Origin: Octadecabacter algicola
GTDB lineage: Bacteria > Pseudomonadota > Alphaproteobacteria > Rhodobacterales > Rhodobacteraceae
Direction: 5' to 3'
NCBI RefSeq assembly: GCF_021532625.1
Contig: NZ_JAKGAR010000005.1
Span: forward strand, 42,298-106,297
Length of the DNA stretch: 64,000 nt
Every line of letters starts with the position of its first letter. The stretch's first letter is position 1. A program made the position numbers and the translations under genes. Positions 24,872 through 35,300 of the stretch are shown one piece after another. The notes below the pieces were generated by a model that did no database searches, was not told the origin of the DNA, and saw only the letters and a program-made list of their open reading frames with translations.

Positions 24872-27316
24872 CTATTCGGCCGCGGTTTGGCTCGCTTCAA
24901 TTTCCGTCAGGCGCTCACGTGCTATCCCAAACTGGGATCGCGTGTCACCGACCCCCGCCCCGTCTAGCGTCACACGGTACTGTACGGCCGCTTCTTCAAG
25001 ACGGCCGGTAGCGTATAGCGCCTCGGCCAAATGGAACTGAACAATTGGATCAGTAACCAACCCAGCTGCGGCAGCCTGAAGATAAGGCAGTGCGCCTTCA
25101 GAGTCCCCACGACGGTGCGCGATCCAGCCATAAGTGTCCTGAATAGCCGCAAGGTCAGAATCTTGGAACCGTCGAGCGATCGTCCAAGCCCGATTCAGGC
25201 TTTCTTCATCATCACGATACGTCGCAAGAAGACTGGCGAGGTTATTGGCTACGATAAGGTTGTTCGAGTCCAACTCGTACAAGTCTTCGTAGATATCTAT
25301 CGCGGCGTCGATGTCGCCATCCGCCTCAAGATAGGAAGCAGAGGCCCACAATAGACGTGGATCATTTGGTGCTTTAACCAATGCTTCATCAATCGTCGCG
25401 CGGGCCGCTGCAGGATCACCATTGCGTGCGTGAAGCCCTGCGATCTCAACATATAGGGCGATTTCTTGTGGGAAATCTTCTAGCAATGCACGGTAGATTT
25501 CCATCGCGCGGTCAAATTCGCCAGCAACTGATAGCGTTGTAGCAAGTACCATTTTCACCGCAGGCAGGTCTGGCTCATCTTCGACCAAGCCTTCGGCCAG
25601 CTCAACAGCGGCTTCCGTGTCACCCATAGAAACACGCGCGCGCAGCAACAAGATACGCGATGCGATGTCGGCATCGGCGCTATCTGCGAGGGCCTCTAGA
25701 TATCCGATGGCTTCTTCCGCACCAGCCGTCTCGTTCAAACGCGCCGCTTCAAGCTGGACAGCCATACGATTGGACTCGTCACTATCAATGCGCCGCAGGG
25801 TTTCGATCACCTGCTGCATCCGACCCAAGTCTTCCATACCAAGATAAAGCTGTGCGGCCGTGCGCAGGAGTTCGAGGTTATTGGGTTCGATCCGCAAGGC
25901 AGGCAACAAGACGTCCTCGGCAGGCAAATATCTTTCTTCGGAGATCAACTGTTGGGCGTAGCGCACGGTTTCAGTTGGCGCGTTACCTGACGCCTCTACT
26001 GCAAGCGCAAGAAAGTCCCGCGCCAAATCTACGCTGCCCGCCCGTGTATAAGCTCGTGCCATTAGGCTCATCGCATCCGGATCGTTAGGTTCTTTATCTA
26101 AGGCTGTGCGCAATGCAGCAATCGCAGCATCCGTATCGTCCGCCTCAATCAGCCAGCCCGCATTTAACTTCAGCGCGCCCACTTGGGTGGCATCATCCAG
26201 CAGCACAGTTTCAACCAAAGACCGCGCAGCCACCTCGTTGCCTTTTACCAACAACATCTGCGCCAAAGCCACTTTCATGGTATTCGTCTGATCAGATGCT
26301 TCTGCATCTTCAATTGCAGTTTCAAGGTCATCGATCGCCTTGTCGACGTCACCCGTCGTGAAATCTAAAGACGCGCCCAACATAATGAACGGGTACGGGT
26401 CCTCTTCGTTTTCAATGGCATCCAAGATTTCAGTACGCGCTTGATCCACACTGCGCAGTTCCGTCAAGAACCGGATCAAATCAACGCGCGCGCCGGTTTC
26501 TCCGTCAGGCGCCTCGTCTACGAGTTCACGCAAGAAGCTCTCTGTCTTGTCCAATTCGCCGCGTGACAAGAAATAGCGGATCAACAATTGCTTTTGCTCA
26601 TCGTCATCGGGGAACCGATCCACCAGATCGATCAACTGGGCTTCGATTCCAGCCTGATCGCCAATCGCAATCAATACCTGAAGGCGTTGCAGCCAGTATT
26701 GCTTAGTATCGGGAAAATCTGCTGTCATCCCGTCCAGCATGCTTAGCGCCTGCGTCAATTCCTGTTCGCGCAACACGTTATCCAACAGCAACTCGCGCAG
26801 AATTCGGCTCTCACTATCATCCGCGACCAAAGCTTCCGCGTTTGACACGACAGCGGCGCGGGCAATTTCGTTTTCGTCCTCGAGGGCGGCGCGATAATCA
26901 AGGGCGGCCGAAATGGCTTTGACGCGTGGCTCATCTGGGCCCAATTCTCGGGCGACTTGACCATGGCGGCTCAAACCTTCCCAGTTGGCAACGAAAAACG
27001 ACATCTCTGCCACTTCTATACGCGCCTTCAAATCTTCGGGGTACTGTTCAACAATCCGCAAATATTGATTGTAGGCCTGCTGCGGGCGCCCGCGTTCTTC
27101 CAAGAAAATTCGCGCCAGTTCGTGGCGAGCTTCGAGGTGGTTGGGCACCAAAGCAAAGACACTGCGCAATTCAACAATCGCACGATCCACATCGCCCTCT
27201 TCCAAAAGCGATAGCGCACTTTGAAAATGTTCCTCTGCGCGTTCCTCGGCTGTGTCACAGGCCGCAAGGAAGAGGGTCAGAATTAGGGCGGATAAGAATG
27301 AAAACGATCTACGCAA
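24872..27316 (-). CDS. TPR-repeat lipoprotein of the exosortase/EPS system (PrsT-like)
   Basis: An 814-aa protein from a TTG at 27316 with TGAGG about nine bases upstream; this start gives a model lipoprotein signal (RRSFSFLSALILTLFLAAC, lipid-bearing Cys20). The frame is open to a TTG at 27373. The mature part is almost wholly tetratricopeptide repeats, about 20 units of ~34 residues with the usual A-x-x-x-A/L-x-x-x-P spacing. Length, lipobox and place next to sugar-transferase and Wza genes match the PEP-CTERM-system TPR protein PrsT. It is likely anchored in the periplasm as a scaffold for polymer export. Confidence 0.82.
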   Translation of the reverse strand: MRRSFSFLSALILTLFLAACDTAEERAEEHFQSALSLLEEGDVDRAIVELRSVFALVPNHLEARHELARIFLEERGRPQQAYNQYLRIVEQYPEDLKARIEVAEMSFFVANWEGLSRHGQVARELGPDEPRVKAISAALDYRAALEDENEIARAAVVSNAEALVADDSESRILRELLLDNVLREQELTQALSMLDGMTADFPDTKQYWLQRLQVLIAIGDQAGIEAQLIDLVDRFPDDDEQKQLLIRYFLSRGELDKTESFLRELVDEAPDGETGARVDLIRFLTELRSVDQARTEILDAIENEEDPYPFIMLGASLDFTTGDVDKAIDDLETAIEDAEASDQTNTMKVALAQMLLVKGNEVAARSLVETVLLDDATQVGALKLNAGWLIEADDTDAAIAALRTALDKEPNDPDAMSLMARAYTRAGSVDLARDFLALAVEASGNAPTETVRYAQQLISEERYLPAEDVLLPALRIEPNNLELLRTAAQLYLGMEDLGRMQQVIETLRRIDSDESNRMAVQLEAARLNETAGAEEAIGYLEALADSADADIASRILLLRARVSMGDTEAAVELAEGLVEDEPDLPAVKMVLATTLSVAGEFDRAMEIYRALLEDFPQEIALYVEIAGLHARNGDPAAARATIDEALVKAPNDPRLLWASASYLEADGDIDAAIDIYEDLYELDSNNLIVANNLASLLATYRDDEESLNRAWTIARRFQDSDLAAIQDTYGWIAHRRGDSEGALPYLQAAAAGLVTDPIVQFHLAEALYATGRLEEAAVQYRVTLDGAGVGDTRSQFGIARERLTEIEASQTAAE

Positions 27317-27424
27317 AAGAGAAAGCCTCAAATGAAATTGGGTTTTGGCAGCTGTCTGAAATAGATCCACCAAACATGGCTTATATTAAGCGTAAAAAAT
27401 CTAATAAAAGCAACAGTAGATCGG

Positions 27425-28117
27425 TTAGACACCCGTACCACGAAGAACAACTCCGACTGTTTGCGCCAACACTCGCACGTCTGTCTTCAGGGTAACGACT
27501 TTGTCATAGGCTTCGTCGAACATCACGCGGCTAACGAAATTGCTTTCGTTGCGCTTGGACACCTGCCACAGGCCGGACATGCCCGGACGCAGACGGTAAT
27601 ATGCTGTGCCGACATACTGAGACTTCTGCTCAGGCATCATCGGACGTGGGCCGATCAACGACATTGTTCCGTTAAAAACGTTAAATAGCTGTGGAAGCTC
27701 GTCTAAGGAAGAGCGTCGCAAGAAACCACCGATCGGCGTGATGCGCGGATCATTTGTAAGCTTTTGCTTCTCATCCCACTCGGCACGGGCTTCGGGATTG
27801 TTTTCAAGGTATGTTTCCAAACGCTGCTTGGCATTCGGCAGCATGGTACGCAGCTTCCAGATTCTAAAGATTTTGCCGTCCAGACCGATACGGTCCTGCG
27901 TATAAAACGGCGACTGCCCCGTCACGAGTACAGCGAGCGCCAAAATTGCAATCACTGGAACCGTAAACCATGCAGTGGCCAACACAAGACTAAGATCGAG
28001 AATGCGTTTGCCCACCTTGCGGTAAAGTGTGGGCCGGCTCGGCTTGGAAACAGGTACAGGCGCATTGGCCTCATCCCGCGGTCGCAGGTCAGTTGAATAA
28101 GTTGAATAAAATGACAT
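27425..28117 (-). CDS. Undecaprenyl-phosphate sugar phosphotransferase (ExoY/WbaP C-terminal type)
   Basis: A 230-aa priming enzyme. One membrane segment (LDLSLVLATAWFTVPVIAIL) is followed by the bacterial sugar-transferase core: GLDGKIFRIWKLRTM, RITPIGGFLRRSSLDELPQL, NGTMSLIGPRPMM and YRLRPGMSGLWQVSKR. It transfers a sugar 1-phosphate, often galactose or glucose, to undecaprenyl phosphate at the inner membrane, starting the repeat unit. The ATG at 28117 has no clear ribosome site; a GTG at 28144 would add nine residues. It heads the leftward export operon and is divergent from the ATPase-Wzz-kinase operon. Confidence 0.9.
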   Translation of the reverse strand: MSFYSTYSTDLRPRDEANAPVPVSKPSRPTLYRKVGKRILDLSLVLATAWFTVPVIAILALAVLVTGQSPFYTQDRIGLDGKIFRIWKLRTMLPNAKQRLETYLENNPEARAEWDEKQKLTNDPRITPIGGFLRRSSLDELPQLFNVFNGTMSLIGPRPMMPEQKSQYVGTAYYRLRPGMSGLWQVSKRNESNFVSRVMFDEAYDKVVTLKTDVRVLAQTVGVVLRGTGV

Positions 28118-28617
28118 TCGCAACTTGCGGCGAAAAGGCCGCACCCCCTATTAAAAAAAACCGCCACAAAAACGGGCTACAAACAGCGCCGCCTGGCGAT
28201 CAGAACGATCTTTGGCAGTCAGGAAATGATTAACACATTATTAACTGGCGTTCAAAGTATGGAATCCCGTCATCACACGCCGTTCGTCACAATAAGTAGG
28301 AATCCGCCTCTTTTTTGACCAAGTTGCAACCTAAGATTGATGTCAACAAACCGACACGCCGTGACATTTGCGTTTTTTGGGGGTCTTTATCTCCAAAACC
28401 GAAACAATTAATCAAATCCTGCACAAATCCTACAGATACTTTGCGAATCGGTCGCCTAACCTCGTAAGGCAGTTTACAATCTGCCCTCGACATATTTGTG
28501 CCGCTCGACATATTTGTGCCATACGCCGATTTTAGATAACTTCGACCTTTAAACCTTGGAATTTCATTTGTTTTCCCGTTTGTTTCATTCGTTAGTGCCG
28601 ACCTTCGGAGCCCCCCT
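28118..28617. promoter_or_regulatory. Divergent control region of the two EPS export operons
   Basis: About 500 bases without a convincing gene separate the sugar-transferase start from the ATPase start. It is richer in A and T than its flanks and must hold promoters for both operons. The only clear structure is the 18-bp-period direct repeat at 28486-28520. Short open frames here have no family-like features. Confidence 0.5.
28486..28520. repeat. Tandem 17-bp direct repeat, candidate operator
   Basis: CTCGACATATTTGTGCC occurs perfectly twice, at 28486-28502 and 28504-28520, separated by a single G (18-bp period). It lies about 100 bases upstream of the ATPase gene. Two exact copies on nearly the same DNA face suggest a binding site for a dimeric regulator; no known operator is recognised. 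Confidence 0.6.
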
Positions 28618-29499
28618 ATGAGCGCTGATCTTTATTGTGCACATTTTGGATTTTCGACGAGGCCGTTCTCGTTGTCGCCTGACCCGGACTTCCTTTACTG
28701 GACCCGGTCGCACAAGCGCGCCTTTTCAATCCTAGAATACGGGCTGGTCACTAAGGCGCCTCTCACCGTTGTTACGGGCGAAGTAGGAACAGGTAAGACG
28801 ACCCTGATTCAGGCCCTGCTGCGCCAGATAGAGGGTGATTCAATCGTCGGCCTGATTTCAAACGCGCAAGGCAATCGCGATGACTTGCTGCGTTGGGTTC
28901 TCAATGCCCTCGACATCGATCTGAACGGCGCAGACAACTACGTCAGCCTTTTCCAGCGGTTTCAGGATTTTGTCATCAACGCCTATGCGGATGGCAAGCG
29001 TGTGATCCTGATCATCGACGAAGCTCAGAACCTTGGAGCCGAAACCCTCGAAGAATTGCGTATGCTCACCAACATCAATTCCGGCAAGGACGAACTACTA
29101 CAACTGATACTTGTCGGGCAGCCGGAGTTGCGTGCCATAATCGAACGGCCAGAGCTGCGCCAATTCGCGCAGCGGGTCACATCCACCTATCATATCAACC
29201 CACTGGATCGCGCGACGGCGACCGAATACATTCGTCACCGCCTCCTGTCGGTTGGTGGGCATGGTGATGAAATCGATCAAGCCGCGATCCAGAAAATATG
29301 CGAATACGCTGGCGGGATCCCTCGGGTAATCAACAAGATTTGCGATCTCGCTTTTGTTTATGCCGCAAGCGCCGACCAAACACATGTTGGCTTAGACACT
29401 ATTAATGAGTTGATCCGGGATGGTGTGATCTTGCAGACCTACACCGGTCCCTTGTTTTTAACTGAGCGTGTAGATACGCCCAAAAAGGCTGCAGAATGA
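28618..29499 (+). CDS. ExeA/GspA-like AAA ATPase of the exosortase/EPS locus
   Basis: A 293-aa cytoplasmic ATPase. CAHFGFSTRPFSLSPDPDFLYW is the usual N-terminus of the ExeA-type group; GEVGTGKTT at about residues 55-63 is Walker A and VILIIDEAQNL at about 124-134 is Walker B with the DEAQ form; GGIPRVINKICD is the sensor-2 arginine region. The closest known class is the ATPase found in PEP-CTERM/exosortase EPS operons. No C-terminal peptidoglycan-binding domain is present. It overlaps the next gene by four bases (ATGA) and so starts an ATPase-Wzz-kinase operon. Confidence 0.88.
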   Translation: MSADLYCAHFGFSTRPFSLSPDPDFLYWTRSHKRAFSILEYGLVTKAPLTVVTGEVGTGKTTLIQALLRQIEGDSIVGLISNAQGNRDDLLRWVLNALDIDLNGADNYVSLFQRFQDFVINAYADGKRVILIIDEAQNLGAETLEELRMLTNINSGKDELLQLILVGQPELRAIIERPELRQFAQRVTSTYHINPLDRATATEYIRHRLLSVGGHGDEIDQAAIQKICEYAGGIPRVINKICDLAFVYAASADQTHVGLDTINELIRDGVILQTYTGPLFLTERVDTPKKAAE

Positions 29500-31055
29500 A
29501 CTTAGATCTTCGTTTTTATTGGAAACTCCTGCTTCGACGTTTCCCGATCATGGCCCTTCTCTTCACTGTTTCGACAATGATGGCGGCCTTCACAGCCATG
29601 CGTATGCCAGAAACGTATTCGACATCGGCCCGCCTGCTCGTTGAAGAACCTCAGATTCCGGCCAATATGGTCGCCTCTACCGTGCGTACCGATGCCGTCG
29701 AACAGCTCGACGTGATCCAGCAACGACTTTTGACCCGCGCAAACTTTATCGACATCGCAAATCGCTTTAATGTGTACGAGGATCTGCGCACCGCCGAACC
29801 TGATGCCATAGTGAACCGGATGCAGCGCGACACCGAGATCCGCCGCACGACGGCGCGCGATCGCGCGACTGTTATGACGATCTCGTTCACTGGCCGCGAA
29901 GGCCAGATCGCTGCAAACGTAGTAAATGAATATGTGACGCTCGTGCTTGAAGCCAACGCCAGCTTCCGCATGGGTCGCGCAGAAAGCACACTGGAATTCT
30001 TTGAACAAGAAGTCGAACGGCTCGGTCAAGAGCTCGATGCGCAGAGTGTGCGTATTGCCACTTTTAAAAGCGAAAATTCCGACGCGCTACCTGAAAACCA
30101 GACCTTCCGCCTTGGCCGTCAGACTTTGCTGCAGGAACGTCTGGCCCGTATGGAACGGGACCTGCACATGACTGTCTCGCAACGCGATGACATTGAAAGT
30201 ATTTTTGAGGCGACCGGACAAGTTGGCCAGCGCTCTGAACAGCAGCGACCCATCTCAAACGAGGAACGCCAACTGTTAGTGGCACGTACGGATTTGTCTA
30301 GAGCACTGGCCACCTACACTCCCGAAAACCCTCGCGTCGTGCGCCTGCAAGCCATAGTTGACCGCTTAGAGGCGATCATCGCCTCACAAGCGGCTGCGGT
30401 TGCCGTTCCCGGCGAAGAAGAAGACGGCGCGATGTCCGCCGCCGAAGCTATGTTCCAAGCCACGATGATTGAAATCGAAAATCGCATACAAACTATGCAA
30501 ACCGACGTCGAGGAAACAAAAGAGCAGTTGGACACACTTGAGCGGTCTATCGCGGCCAGCTCTGTGAACGGCTTCGAATTGGCTGCTCTGCAGCGGGACT
30601 TTGAGATTATTCAGACCCGTTACAACGCCGCTGTCGTGAACCTGAACCAAGCCCAAGTCGGTGAGCGGATTGAAACTACGGCCCAAGGCCAGCGGATTAC
30701 CGTCATTGAAAATGCCAACGCGCCTCGCTTACCCTCTGGGCCGGATCGGCCTCGCGTCATTGCCATGGGTGCGGCACTGGGTCTTGGTATGGCAGGCGGG
30801 TTTTTCGTACTTCTTGAGTTGCTGAACCGGACAGTACGCCGTCCTGCGGAACTTATAGGGCGTTTTAATGTCACACCGATTGCCACCATTCCTTATCTGG
30901 AAAGCCGCGGCCGCCGCACGGCTCGTCGTCTCGCCCTGGTTATTGGGACGCTGATAGCCGTGATCGGTGTTCCGTTACTGCTGTGGTACATCGATACAAA
31001 TTACATGCCACTTAATACACTGGTTCAGCGTGTTCTTGCGCTGATGCCTTTCTAA
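29496..31055 (+). CDS. Wzz/GumC-type polysaccharide co-polymerase (chain-length determinant)
   Basis: A 519-aa inner-membrane protein. A first membrane segment at about residues 17-37 (IMALLFTVSTMMAAFTAM) is followed by the Wzz motif region ETYSTSARLLVEEPQIP, a long periplasmic stretch rich in charged heptads (about 150-390, coiled coils), and then a G-rich segment (AMGAALGLGMAGGFFVLLE) and a last hydrophobic segment near 475-495. PRLPSGPDRPR is the usual proline-rich motif before the second membrane helix. It sets polymer length together with the kinase encoded 17 bases downstream. It belongs to the GumC-like class of EPS loci. Confidence 0.88.
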   Translation: MNLDLRFYWKLLLRRFPIMALLFTVSTMMAAFTAMRMPETYSTSARLLVEEPQIPANMVASTVRTDAVEQLDVIQQRLLTRANFIDIANRFNVYEDLRTAEPDAIVNRMQRDTEIRRTTARDRATVMTISFTGREGQIAANVVNEYVTLVLEANASFRMGRAESTLEFFEQEVERLGQELDAQSVRIATFKSENSDALPENQTFRLGRQTLLQERLARMERDLHMTVSQRDDIESIFEATGQVGQRSEQQRPISNEERQLLVARTDLSRALATYTPENPRVVRLQAIVDRLEAIIASQAAAVAVPGEEEDGAMSAAEAMFQATMIEIENRIQTMQTDVEETKEQLDTLERSIAASSVNGFELAALQRDFEIIQTRYNAAVVNLNQAQVGERIETTAQGQRITVIENANAPRLPSGPDRPRVIAMGAALGLGMAGGFFVLLELLNRTVRRPAELIGRFNVTPIATIPYLESRGRRTARRLALVIGTLIAVIGVPLLLWYIDTNYMPLNTLVQRVLALMPF

Positions 31056-31072
31056 GGAGGCGAAGGGACGAC

Positions 31073-31888
31073 ATGGAAAAATTACAAGCCGCTCTCGATA
31101 AGGCCCGCAAGACCCGTCAGGAAAATGGCCCCGAAAGCCCTCGCGCGCCTGCAAAACCTACACGTGCCGCCCGCTCTGGCGACGTTGAAGACTTGTGGCA
31201 AGCGCTCCCCGCGATCCAGATCGATGACCGTACCCTTGAAAAACACCGTTTGGTAACGCAGGTCGCTAACACAAAAGCGACGCCTTTTGATATCCTGCGC
31301 ACCAAGGTTCTGTTGCAGATGCGTCAGAACGGCTGGAAGCGGATCGCGATCACATCACCCATGCCCAACTCCGGCAAGACGACAACGGCATGCAACCTCG
31401 CGCTCAGCTTAGGGCGCCAAAGCGATCTGCGCTCTATGGTGCTGGATTTCGACCTGCGCGATCCGTCGGTAAAGACTTTCCTCAATCACACACCTCAGAT
31501 TGGCCTCGGCGACGTCATTTCTGGCAACGCGGAGTTCGCAGATCAAGCCGTTCGCATCGGGCCAAACGTTGCCTTCTCCATGGCTAATAAACCCGAAAGC
31601 GACCCCGCTCGGCTGTTATTGGCGGAAGAAACAGCTAATGTGATCGACCGCATCGAGCTGGAATACAAACCCGATGTGATGATCTTTGATCTTCCATCTA
31701 TGTTGATAAACGATGATACCCGCGCTTTCCTCAAGAATGTTGATTGCGCCTTAGTCGTCATCCGCGCCGGCAAAACACGCTACAAGCAGTTTGATATAAG
31801 CGAACGTGAAATCGCCGAGCAGACAAATGTTGTCGGTGTTGTGCTGAATGCCTATCAGCACGCGGATGTCGCCAAGTCTGGCGAATAA
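31073..31888 (+). CDS. CpsD/CapB-type tyrosine-protein kinase ATPase
   Basis: A 271-aa cytoplasmic P-loop protein. ITSPMPNSGKTTTACNLALS carries Walker A; VLDFDLRDPSV is the Walker A' motif of bacterial tyrosine kinases and VMIFDLPSML the Walker B. AAGG-AGG sequence is placed before the ATG (TAAGGAGGCGAAGGGACGACATG). The C-terminus (YQHADVAKSGE) has only one tyrosine, so the usual autophosphorylation cluster is lacking. It would drive the cycle of the co-polymerase encoded just before it. The region after the stop is gene-poor, so this is the end of the operon. Confidence 0.87.
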   Translation: MEKLQAALDKARKTRQENGPESPRAPAKPTRAARSGDVEDLWQALPAIQIDDRTLEKHRLVTQVANTKATPFDILRTKVLLQMRQNGWKRIAITSPMPNSGKTTTACNLALSLGRQSDLRSMVLDFDLRDPSVKTFLNHTPQIGLGDVISGNAEFADQAVRIGPNVAFSMANKPESDPARLLLAEETANVIDRIELEYKPDVMIFDLPSMLINDDTRAFLKNVDCALVVIRAGKTRYKQFDISEREIAEQTNVVGVVLNAYQHADVAKSGE

Positions 31889-32309
31889 CCGTCCCCTAAT
31901 TGCCTGACCAAACAGCGAAGGACGCTGAACCGCACCGTTTGCGGCAAATAAGTCATGCACAAAATAGGCAAACCTCCGCCTTCTGAATGCCTTTCAATCG
32001 GCAAAATGGCGGAAATACGGCAACGTCAACCTATTTGGGTCGGCGGGTTTCTACCTGAACCAAGCGGCCAACCGCCAATAAGAACAGGGTTAACAGCGCC
32101 CTGTTTACGACTTTACGGGTCGCCGTCACTGCTCGGCCCCAATTCTTAGAATAGTCTTAATTCAAACCAACTATTGCTCCGTTATCGAACGACAAATTCC
32201 TTCGAAATGAACTTTGAACTCCCTCTTCAACCCGATCAGGAGCAACAGTGCAGATGACTAACGATGAAAACCAAACGCCTCCCTTCGCTACCCAGCAGGG
32301 CGTAACATT
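31889..32309. promoter_or_regulatory. Upstream region of the beta-helix protein gene
   Basis: About 420 bases between the kinase gene and the large beta-helix protein gene. No gene is visible in the first 350 bases. The end holds a short open frame (32248-32313) with a strong ribosome site that overlaps the start of the large gene; see that entry. The promoter for the large protein must lie here, but no clear -35/-10 pair could be fixed by eye. Confidence 0.4.
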
Positions 32310-32313
32310 ATGA
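32248..32313 (+). CDS. Possible 21-aa leader peptide coupled to the beta-helix protein
   Basis: A GTG at 32248 follows AGGAG by six bases and opens a 21-codon frame (ATG at 32254 also possible) ending VTL and TGA at 32311-32313. That TGA overlaps the ATG of the large gene (ATGA). The peptide is polar (TNDENQTPPFATQQG) with no known motif. It could be a coupling leader that brings ribosomes to the next start, or a chance frame. Confidence 0.35.
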   Translation: MQMTNDENQTPPFATQQGVTL

Positions 32314-35300
32314 CCGGCTTCTTGGGGATATTCGCTGGACTCTTTGCAGCCTTGGCTGCAAGCGGCCCAAGTGTCAAAAGCAACGGTAAAGCCAAAGCCG
32401 CCAAATTTGCGAACGACGAGGCAGTCGATCCAGTCACACCGGTTGTCGAAGAAACCCCTGACGTCGTGTCCGAGGAAACCCCTGACGTCGTAGTCGAGGC
32501 AACTCCTGACGTCGTAGTCGAGGCAACTCCTGACGTCGTGGTCGAGGAAACCCCTGACGTCGTAGTCGAGGAAACCCCTGATGTCGTGATCGAGGCAACT
32601 CCTGACGTCGTAGTCGAGGAAACCCCTGACGTCGTAGTCGAGGCAACTCCTGACGTCGTGGTCGAGGAAACTCCTGACGTCGTGGTCGAGGAAGCCTCCG
32701 ACGCGGTAGTAGAAGTGGTGGAAGAAGTCACCGAAGTAGAGGAAACCACTGAAGAGGACGTGACCGAACCAGAAGACACCACGGCTGAAAAGTCCACGGA
32801 TGTCGACGCCTCGACCATTGATGCGGAATTTGGCGGCACCTCTGCTCAAGAAATCCAGCTAAACGGCTCCGATGACACCTTTGAAATCATGGAAGGTCGT
32901 GTTCACGCGTTCACACTGGACAGCACCGATGAAATCGCCAGCATTAAGATTACCGATCAGCCCGATTTCGGCAACGTCACCGTCAATCCCGACAACAGCA
33001 TTGTTGTGGTCCTGTCTGGCGACACATCCACGGGTGATTTGTCATTCAGCTTTGATGTGACATTCGATGACGGCACTGTTGAATCCCACACCACAGATTT
33101 GAACGTCACCGAAGGCGCCCAAGACGCAGGTTGGGGTCAGGGCAAATCCTATATGCTGGAAACCGACGAAAACGATGACGTTATCGTTGAAACTGGCGAC
33201 GTGCACCGTCCCGTCTACGTCACCGAAAGCGACGATGCCGTAACCCGTGCGGATATTGCCGCGATGGAAGGTCTCGACGAGAGTGACATCACCACCGAAT
33301 GGCTCGTTGATCACCCTGAATATGGTGGCAGCGAAATCATGGCCCTGTCCAGCGACATCGGCCTCGAAGTTTGGGAAAGCATCACCAGCGCTGATAACGG
33401 CCCGACATCAAATTGGTTGCTGTTTGAACGCGGCTACGAATACGAAGGCACAGATCGCCTCGTGGGCCGTGGTTCCAACGGCGAAGACGAATTGCACCCG
33501 ATGCACATCACCGCTTGGGGCGATGGGGAACTCCCTGTGCTTCTTGACCGGATGAATATTTATCAGGAAACGAGTTCAAACGTTGTTTTCACGGACCTTC
33601 AGTTCGCAGAAAGCGTCAACATTGTAGACTCCGAAAACCTATTGTTTGATGACGTACATTTCACCGGTGACGAAGCAATCTTCAAAGGCACCGATGGCCT
33701 GACGATTCGAAACTCCGAAATTTCCGACGTGTTCCGCGATGAAGACGTTGACGGAGACGGCGTTTGGGAAGCTCATGAAGACCGCATTTCCGGGCTCTAT
33801 GTTGCGGGCGGTAATGGCACATTGATCGATGGCAACCTGATCGACCATAACGGTTGGGAAGAAGACGGCCAGCCCGCCAGCATGTGGAGCCACAACGTCT
33901 ATCTTCAGTACAACACCAAAGACGTCACCTTTACCAACAACATTGTCATGCAAGGCGCGTCCTATGGGGCCCAACTGCGTGGCGGCGCGTTCGCAACCGA
34001 CAACGTTTTTATCGAAAACAACGCCGGGGTTAACTTCGTTGGCGGTGATTACAAAGAATACGGCACGATCGGCAACTACACTTGGTTTGAAGGCAATGTC
34101 ATCTCTTCTGGCGCGACCAAAGATGACGGCGCAGTCATCGGCGGCAAAGGGTATGGCTATTATAACAACGGCGAAATGTCTGTAATGATCGACAACATCG
34201 TCGCACATATGACCAACCCGGATGACCCTGATGAGCAAGCTGAAAGATGGGAAGGCGCCGCCGCCCAGAACCTCGACAAGGATCCGCTTTATAACGACAC
34301 GATCGTGTACAACTGGATCGACGGCGAAGCGCTAGCCAAGGGCAAAGACTGGTCCATCAACGCAGAAGGCCTCGACTCCGAGGTGTTAGACGAGACGACC
34401 ATCCAAACCTTCACGTCCGCCCTATTGGATAAGGAAGATGCGTCCGTCACCGATCTGTCTGACTACCTGCGCGATCAGGCCGACGGCGCCTTTGATGACC
34501 TCGTGGATGCTGAAGTGATCGCGTCCTTCTTCCAAGAAGGCTTTGGACTTCAGACTGATGATCGCGTCGGCTCTGCCACTGTGCGTTTTGTGCCTAATAC
34601 GTTGGGCGATGGTGTTCGCTGGGACAACGACTACAACTGGTCCACCGAAGACACCCCCGGCACACAGGACGGCGACAGCGTCGAACTGGCCGGCAACTGG
34701 GTTAACTATGATGGCACCAACACGTTGCAGGACTTTGACTTCGGTTCTGGCGGTGAGTTGAGCGTCGATCACGGCAAGCTCACTATCGAAGGCGAAACCA
34801 CCACTGGTGAAAACGGTGGGACATTCAACATCGATGACGCAGGTCAAACCTGGATGAACGGGTACGACGACACTGACACGTTGAACATCAACGTTGATGG
34901 CGGCCGCTTTGTGAACACTGGCGACATGAACGGGTCGGTCAACATGACGGTCACGGACGGTGACGCGGTTCTGGCCAGCAATGATGCCTCCGCGACCTTT
35001 ACAGATGGCAGCAGCCTGCACTTGATTGGCGATGACGCCGACGTCGGTTTTGACGGCACTAATGGCGACACCGCAGTTATGCGTGTCGGAGACGGTGGCG
35101 TTCTCACATTTGAGGCCGACGAAGATGGTGACATGGCCACTATCCAAGAGTTTCGCACTGGCGCATTTGGCGATGACAGCGACGTGCAATCAGGGGTGAA
35201 CCTGGAAGACGGTACACTCCAGATTATCCTTGATGCAGACAGCCAAGTCGGCACCGAAGTTCTGATCTCGGTCGATGAGCTGGTCGGCTCCGTAGACCGC

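Noticed and set aside
32445..32708. Regular short repeats that might suggest a CRISPR array
   Set aside because: Units are contiguous 24-bp codon repeats in frame with a protein; there are no spacers and no cas genes.
32157..32849. Three overlapping open frames on the minus strand (up to 230 codons) over the VEETPDVV repeat tract
   Set aside because: They are made by the low-complexity 24-bp repeat, consist of simple Ser/Thr or Arg repeats, and lie antisense to a well-supported gene.
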